NCBI GenBank assembly: GCA_045580025.1
Contig: JAZNNB010000017.1
Coordinates: 1 to 25,256, forward strand
Reading direction: 5' to 3'
Length of the DNA: 25,256 nt
Origin: SIG440 sp045580025
Lineage (GTDB): Bacteria > Bacillota > Clostridia > Monoglobales > Monoglobaceae
Below are positions 20,543-25,256 of the stretch, one piece after another. The first letter of the stretch is position 1. Every line of letters starts with the position of its first letter. Position numbers and translations under genes: made by a program. The notes below the pieces were generated by a model. That model was not told the DNA's origin and searched no databases. It saw only the letters and a program-made list of their open reading frames with translations.

Positions 20543-21571
20543 TTACAGCAAATCGGCCATATCAAGAATAAGTTTTTCAGTCTTTTCCCATCCAAGGCAC
20601 GGGTCGGTAATTGACTTTCCGTAGATGCATTCACCTATTTTTTGTGCTCCGTCTTCAATATAGCTTTCAATCATAAATCCTTTTACCATTCTCTTTACGT
20701 CCGCATCGTGACGGCAGCTGTGAAGCACCTCTTTCAGAATCCTTGGCTGTTCGAGATGTTTCTTTCCTGAATTGGCGTGGTTGGTGTCAACAATAACAGC
20801 AGGATTCTTAAGTCCCGACTTCGCATAAGTTTCGCAAAGATGCACCAAATCCTCATAATGATAATTCGGCATAGACTGGCCATGCTTGTTCACATATCCA
20901 CGAAGAATTGCATGAGCCAAATCATTCCCTTTTGAACATACCTCCCAGCCTCTGTAAATAAACGTGTGGCTGTGCTGGGAAGCAGTAATAGAACTCATCA
21001 TAACAGAAATGTCGCCGCTTGTAGGATTTTTCATCCCCACAGGAATGTCAAGTCCGCTGGCAGTAAGACGATGTTGTTGGTTTTCCACCGAACGAGCTCC
21101 AATCGCCACATAGGCTAATATATCATTTAAATATCTGTGATTTTCAGGATAAAGCATTTCGTCCGCGCAGGAAAATCCGGTTTCTTTGAGAGCACGAATA
21201 TGCAGCTCACGGATTGCAACAATTCCTTTATACATATCCGGCTTTTCATTGGGGTCGGGCTGATGGAGCATACCCTTATATCCGTCTCCGGTTGTTCTGG
21301 GCTTATTTGTGTATATTCTGGGAACAATGAAAATTTTGTCCTCTACCTTTTCCTGAACGGCACGAAGCCTTGATATATAATCAATAACGCTTTCTTCATT
21401 ATCCGCCGAGCACGGTCCGATAATAAGTGCCATTTTGTCGGATTTTCCAGTAAAAATATCTTTTAGTTCCCTCGCCCTTTCATCTATTACTTTTTTAAGC
21501 TCAGTCGACAAAGGATAAAGCTCTTTTACTTCCTTTGGTATAGGAAGCTTTCTTTCAAAAATCATATTCAT
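20543..21571 (-). CDS. 3-deoxy-7-phosphoheptulonate (DAHP) synthase, AroG/AroF type
   Basis: A 342-residue enzyme condensing phosphoenolpyruvate and erythrose-4-phosphate in the first step of the shikimate pathway. It belongs to the class I alpha (E. coli AroF/G/H-like) group: LIIGPCSADN with metal ligand C54, the PEP-binding PRIYTNKPRTTGDGYKG, a GARSVENQQHR segment (family GARTTESQ), PVGMKNPTSGD, IYRGW, and VDTNHANSGKKHLEQP near the C-terminus followed by MIESYIEDGAQ. AAGGA lies 8 nt before ATG. It follows metH by 37 nt, so it is probably the fourth gene of the metF-metH operon. Feedback specificity (Phe, Tyr, Trp or none) cannot be told from what I see. Confidence 0.95.
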   Translation of the reverse strand: MNMIFERKLPIPKEVKELYPLSTELKKVIDERARELKDIFTGKSDKMALIIGPCSADNEESVIDYISRLRAVQEKVEDKIFIVPRIYTNKPRTTGDGYKGMLHQPDPNEKPDMYKGIVAIRELHIRALKETGFSCADEMLYPENHRYLNDILAYVAIGARSVENQQHRLTASGLDIPVGMKNPTSGDISVMMSSITASQHSHTFIYRGWEVCSKGNDLAHAILRGYVNKHGQSMPNYHYEDLVHLCETYAKSGLKNPAVIVDTNHANSGKKHLEQPRILKEVLHSCRHDADVKRMVKGFMIESYIEDGAQKIGECIYGKSITDPCLGWEKTEKLILDMADLL

Positions 21572-21608
21572 TTTTTGTGTCCTTCTTTCTCATACTGTAG
21601 TTTTGTTT

Positions 21609-24008
21609 CTATCCAAAAATTTCCTCCGCATAGCGAACTGTTTCCATAGCATCTTTGGCATATTTATCCGCCCCGATTTTCTCAGCATATTCCTTTGTAA
21701 GAACAGCTCCTCCCACCACCGTTTTGCACCATGGCGCAAGACTTTTAAGCTGTCTTATGGTTTCTTCCATTGCCGGAACAGTGGTGGTCATAAGAGCACT
21801 CAGCCCCACAAGGGCACACTCTCTTTCAATGGCCTTTTCCACTATTTTTTCAGGGGGTACATCCTTCCCCATATCAATAACGCTGAAACCATAATTTTCA
21901 AGAAGAAGCTTCACAATATTTTTCCCTATATCGTGAATATCCCCTTTGACAGTAGCAATAATAATGGTCCCCTTTGACACAGATTTTTCACTTGTGCCTT
22001 TCATAAAATCCTTTATTTTTTCAAAAGCACTTTTCGCTGCTTCAGCACTCATAAGAAGCTGGGGAAGATAAACCCTTTTCCTTTCAAACCCCTCTCCAAC
22101 CTTGTTGAGGGCAGGAATTATTTCGTTTTGCACAATTTCAAGGGGCATTGTATGTTTGAGAAGCTCTGCCGTTATTTCACCGGCCTTTTCTTTGAAACCT
22201 TTTTCTATTGCTTGAGCAAGTGTCGTGTCCTCACCTGCAACCGATTGTTTTTTACCCTCTGTCTCCACAGCCGAAACTTGAGCAAATGTTTCCGCTGCAC
22301 CAATATAATCAGCGCAATTTTCATCAAGTCCAGAAAGCGCCCTGTATGAATAATAGGTCTTCATCATATCAGCGGAATGTGGGTTCATAATAGCCGCCGA
22401 AAGACCGTTTTGAAGAGCAAGAGCGAAAAACGTACTGTTCACCGCATCACGATTTGGAAGTCCAAAGGATACATTTGATACGCCCAAAGATGTGTGACAG
22501 CCAAGTTTTTCTTTTATCAGTTTCAATGCCCCGAGAGTTACCTTTGCCGCATCCTTGTCTGCACTTATGGTCATAGCAAGGGTATCAAAAATTATGTTTT
22601 TCCTGTCTATTCCAAATTTTTTAGCCGTTTCTAAAATTCTCTTGGCTATCTGAAATCTGCCTTCCGCGGTGTTTGGTATTCCATTTTCATCAAGAGTGAG
22701 AGCAACCACCACGCCGCCATATTTTTTGACAAGAGGGAAAACTCTTTCCATACTTTCTTTCTTGCCGTTTACCGAGTTGATAAGTGCCTTTCCGTTATAT
22801 CGTCTGAGAGCACTTTCCATAGCCTCAAAATCAGCCGTATCTATCTGGAGAGGCAAATTTATCACCGCCTGAAGCTCGCATACCGCATTTTCAAGCATTT
22901 CCTTTTCATTTATTTCAGGAAGTCCCACGTTTACATCAAGTATGTGCACCCCTTTTTCCTGCTGGTTTGCTCCTTCTGTGAGAATATATTCCATATCCTT
23001 TTCAATTAGTGCCTGCTTGAGCCGTTTTTTGCCGGTGGGGTTTATTCTTTCACCAATAAGAATCGGGCTTTCACCAAATTCAACCGCATGTGTATATGAC
23101 GAAACAGCGGTGATTTTCTTGTCAAAGATAGGCTTTGGCAAAATATCCACGCTTAATTTTACAAGTTCACTTATATATTCCGGTGTTGTTCCGCAACAAC
23201 CTCCTGCCACGCGGACACCACGCTTTATGAAGTCAGAAACCTCATTGGCAAAGGAAACTGCATCCACATCAAAAATCGTCTTTCCATCCACCACCTTGGG
23301 AAGTCCCGCATTGGGCTTTACAAGCACCGGAACAGAAGCCTTATCAAGAAGTTCATAGACCACTTCCCGAAGCTGAACGGGACCAAGAGAGCAATTTGCA
23401 CCCACTGCATCAGCGCCCATCCCCTCAAGGAGTGCAACCATCGCCGCAGGCGTCGCCCCAGTCATAAGCTTTTTGTCTTCACCATAGGCATTTGAAACAA
23501 GCACCGGAAGACTGCTATTCTCTTTTGCCGCAAGAAGTGCCGCTTTTGTTTCATAGCTATCGTTCATTGTTTCAATGAGTATAAGGTCAACTCCGTATTT
23601 TGTGCCAAGACGCACGGTTTTCGCAAAAACCTCAACCGCATCTTCAAAATCTAGGTCTCCAAAAGGTTTCAAAAGTTTCCCCGTGGGGCCAATATCGAGA
23701 GCAACAAACTTTTCTTTTTTTGACGCACTTTCATTTCTTGCCTGTTTTACATTTTCAATGGCAGCTTTTATTATTTCTTCCAGTTCTTGTTCAGAAAACT
23801 TAAGACAGTTTGCCCCAAAGGTGTTTGTGGATACTACATTGCTACCTGCATCAAAATATCCTTTGTGTATCTTTGTAATTATTTCCGAATGCGAAATATT
23901 CCATCTCTCAGGAAATTCCCCGGGAGTCAGTCCAAATCCCTGAAGCAGAGTTCCCATACCCCCGTCAAGATAAACTATATTCTCTTTCAAAAAATCTCGA
24001 AAGTTCAT
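21609..24008 (-). CDS. metH: Cobalamin-dependent methionine synthase, without reactivation domain
   Basis: A 799-residue enzyme transferring the methyl group of 5-methyl-THF to homocysteine via cob(I)alamin. The homocysteine domain (about 1-290) carries the zinc cysteines C206 (GANCSLGP) and C271-C272 (GGCCGTTPEYI). The pterin domain (about 310-570) begins ILIGERINPTGKKRLKQAL. The B12 cap and Rossmann domains (about 590-795) carry DIHDIG at 690-695, with H692 the lower cobalt ligand. The protein ends there: the C-terminal AdoMet-binding activation domain of the long form is missing and is replaced by the separate gene just upstream. ATG 24008 has AGAGGTG upstream and overlaps that gene by 4 nt (ATGA); the frame start at 24032 lies inside it. 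Confidence 0.97.
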   Translation of the reverse strand: MNFRDFLKENIVYLDGGMGTLLQGFGLTPGEFPERWNISHSEIITKIHKGYFDAGSNVVSTNTFGANCLKFSEQELEEIIKAAIENVKQARNESASKKEKFVALDIGPTGKLLKPFGDLDFEDAVEVFAKTVRLGTKYGVDLILIETMNDSYETKAALLAAKENSSLPVLVSNAYGEDKKLMTGATPAAMVALLEGMGADAVGANCSLGPVQLREVVYELLDKASVPVLVKPNAGLPKVVDGKTIFDVDAVSFANEVSDFIKRGVRVAGGCCGTTPEYISELVKLSVDILPKPIFDKKITAVSSYTHAVEFGESPILIGERINPTGKKRLKQALIEKDMEYILTEGANQQEKGVHILDVNVGLPEINEKEMLENAVCELQAVINLPLQIDTADFEAMESALRRYNGKALINSVNGKKESMERVFPLVKKYGGVVVALTLDENGIPNTAEGRFQIAKRILETAKKFGIDRKNIIFDTLAMTISADKDAAKVTLGALKLIKEKLGCHTSLGVSNVSFGLPNRDAVNSTFFALALQNGLSAAIMNPHSADMMKTYYSYRALSGLDENCADYIGAAETFAQVSAVETEGKKQSVAGEDTTLAQAIEKGFKEKAGEITAELLKHTMPLEIVQNEIIPALNKVGEGFERKRVYLPQLLMSAEAAKSAFEKIKDFMKGTSEKSVSKGTIIIATVKGDIHDIGKNIVKLLLENYGFSVIDMGKDVPPEKIVEKAIERECALVGLSALMTTTVPAMEETIRQLKSLAPWCKTVVGGAVLTKEYAEKIGADKYAKDAMETVRYAEEIFG

Positions 24009-24673
24009 TTTTGCACCTCTTTGAACATACAATCTTTTTTCTCACAATTCGCGCATTTTTTTGGCATATTAGTTTCTTCCTCTTGGGTTATCCCAACAAA
24101 AGCCGTAACAGATTTTGACGGCGAAAGTAAAAGGCTGTCATTTAAAGTAACGCCAATATTTTTGGAAAGATTCAAAATTTCAGACACTTTTTTTTGCACC
24201 AAAAGTTTCAAATCCCCATATCCCGGGCTGAATCTCGGTCTCATGTGTACATTTTTTTCATTTTCAATATCCCCACAAAAAGCATTACACAAAGCCTCTA
24301 TTCGTTCAGCCCCGATAGCCTGAAACATCAGGGCCTTAGTGGGTGAAATCCGTCCGTATTTTGCTATGAGTCTGTCAATTTCAATCCCAACAGTCGCCGA
24401 AAACAAAATAGCCCTTTCGCAACCACAAATATTCTTCGAAAGGTCACGAGACCGAACCTTAAAAACCCCAAAATCACAAATTACCCCATCCGTCTTCACA
24501 TCAAGCTCAATATAGCATACCTTATAGGAAAGCTTTTCCCAAGCCTCTTTCTTGCACGAATTTAAAAGCTTTATTATATTTTCATCCGCCTCTTTGCATC
24601 CGGCATACCGAAGCGCCTCTCTTTCACAAAAGGGCGGTGCATCATAAATTTTTGTTATAACTACTGATTTCAT
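24005..24673 (-). CDS. Stand-alone methionine synthase activation-domain protein
   Basis: A 222-residue protein homologous to the C-terminal AdoMet-binding activation domain of long MetH. The key segment is RPRFSPGYGDLKL (family R-x-SPGYGD), with a preceding FSATVGIEIDRLI and GAERIEALCNAF. It ends in a cysteine motif CANCEKKDC, which is typical of the free-standing version. It is expected to bind AdoMet and remethylate cob(II)alamin formed by accidental oxidation of MetH, with an unidentified electron donor. It overlaps metF by 4 nt and metH by 4 nt, so the three proteins are translationally coupled, which matches a trans-acting subunit of MetH. Confidence 0.92.
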   Translation of the reverse strand: MKSVVITKIYDAPPFCEREALRYAGCKEADENIIKLLNSCKKEAWEKLSYKVCYIELDVKTDGVICDFGVFKVRSRDLSKNICGCERAILFSATVGIEIDRLIAKYGRISPTKALMFQAIGAERIEALCNAFCGDIENEKNVHMRPRFSPGYGDLKLLVQKKVSEILNLSKNIGVTLNDSLLLSPSKSVTAFVGITQEEETNMPKKCANCEKKDCMFKEVQK

Positions 24674-25256
24674 TTTCCTAAAATATCCGAAAGATTTTCT
24701 TGAATCTTTTTCGCTACGTCCGGCTTATTCATTGAATACACGTGAACATTTTTTATATTGTTTGCATACAAATCTATAATCTGGTCGGTAGCATAAGCAA
24801 TACCTGCTTGTTTCATAGCGTCAGGGTCACTACCAAATTTATCTACAAGACTTTTAAATCGTTGTGGCATAAATGAGCCTGAAAGTTTAATTGCTCTTTC
24901 TACTTGCTTTGCGTTTGTAATTGGCATAATACCAGGTACTACGGGTACAGTAATTCCCGCTTCACGAATTTTATAAAGGAAGTTGTAAAGAAGATTGTTA
25001 TCAAAGAACATCTGTGTTGTAAGGAAGTCGCAACCTGCCTCGACTTTTTCTTTAAGTCTTTTTATATCTTCTTTCTGATTAGTGCTTTCGGGATGGATTT
25101 CAGGGTAACAAGCACCACCAATGCAGAAGTCAGGATTTATACTTTTAAGCTCCCTGATTAAATCTGTTGCGTAATTATAGTCCCATTTGCTTCTGTCTGC
25201 ATTCTCGAGTTCAGCCGGAATATCACCACGAAGTGCCATAACATTCTCGATACCTG
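24670..25256 (-). CDS. metF: 5,10-methylenetetrahydrofolate reductase MetF (N-terminus beyond the window)
   Basis: The C-terminal part (about 195 residues) of a methylenetetrahydrofolate reductase, the flavoprotein that makes 5-methyl-THF for MetH. Visible family segments are GIENVMALRGDIP at the window edge, IGGACYPEIHPES, KEKVEAGCDFLTTQMFFDN, PVVPGIMPITNAKQVERAIKLSG and the C-terminal VHVYSMNKP. The frame is open to the last base, so the internal ATG at 25239 (inside the conserved NVMALRGD) is not the start. The stop overlaps the start of the activation-domain gene by 4 nt. The operon promoter lies outside the window, so it cannot be said whether a SAM or cobalamin riboswitch controls it. 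Confidence 0.97.
   Translation of the reverse strand, partial: GIENVMALRGDIPAELENADRSKWDYNYATDLIRELKSINPDFCIGGACYPEIHPESTNQKEDIKRLKEKVEAGCDFLTTQMFFDNNLLYNFLYKIREAGITVPVVPGIMPITNAKQVERAIKLSGSFMPQRFKSLVDKFGSDPDAMKQAGIAYATDQIIDLYANNIKNVHVYSMNKPDVAKKIQENLSDILGK

Noticed and set aside
1..25256. CRISPR arrays, insertion sequences, T-box and common metabolite riboswitches
   Set aside because: No regularly spaced repeats, transposase, T-box GGTGG-type motif, or recognisable SAM, TPP, FMN, cobalamin, lysine or purine aptamer core was seen on either strand.

Overview
The window reads as a chromosomal segment of a low-GC, anaerobic Gram-positive bacterium of the class Clostridia (Bacillota). The evidence is the rimP-nusA-ylxR-ylxQ-infB-rbfA-nrnA-truB-ribF gene order, a YhcN/YlaJ-like sporulation lipoprotein, NrdR, a MetH whose reactivation domain is a separate gene, stacked M42 aminopeptidases, and consensus TTGACA-N17-TATAAT promoters with strong Shine-Dalgarno (SD) sites. 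It looks like core chromosome. I see no transposase, integrase, phage gene or CRISPR array. Genus assignment is not possible from this alone.

Left part (1-6300). A left-truncated birA (+) converges on a leftward five-gene operon: three consecutive M42-family genes, a tandem-ACT protein and a small cysteine-rich acidic protein. The two units share one perfect 14-bp terminator hairpin. The third M42 copy has lost most of its metal-binding and catalytic residues. Divergent from this operon is a NptA-type Na/phosphate cotransporter with a PhoU-like tail.

Middle (6300-10670). Two tRNA-Pro genes (GGG and UGG) each have their own promoter and terminator. They are followed by about 600 bp without a convincing gene. 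That gap holds a consensus promoter, long-range complementary segments and a strong terminator, so it probably encodes an unidentified structured RNA of about 370 nt. Leftward rdgB-ttcA-ABC-2 permease genes run toward it. Divergent from rdgB is gap, with strongly biased codon use.

Right part (10670-25256). The rimP/nusA/infB operon runs leftward from a promoter whose -35 box contains the nrdR stop codon; its leader carries a terminator-like hairpin. nrdR has the same kind of promoter embedded in the stop codon of the yhcN-like gene. Beyond a DUF378 membrane peptide (+) and a one-pass membrane protein (-) lies a 200-bp interval rich in hairpins with a possible pseudoknot. Next comes a leftward one-carbon operon, metF - MetH activation protein - metH - DAHP synthase, with 4-nt ATGA overlaps between its first three genes. 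MetF makes 5-methyl-THF, MetH uses it to make methionine, and the activation protein is expected to rescue oxidised cobalamin.

The most unusual items are the unassigned RNA unit near 6.9-7.26 kb, the folded interval at 20.4 kb, the M42 pseudoenzyme, and the hairpin in the nusA operon leader.
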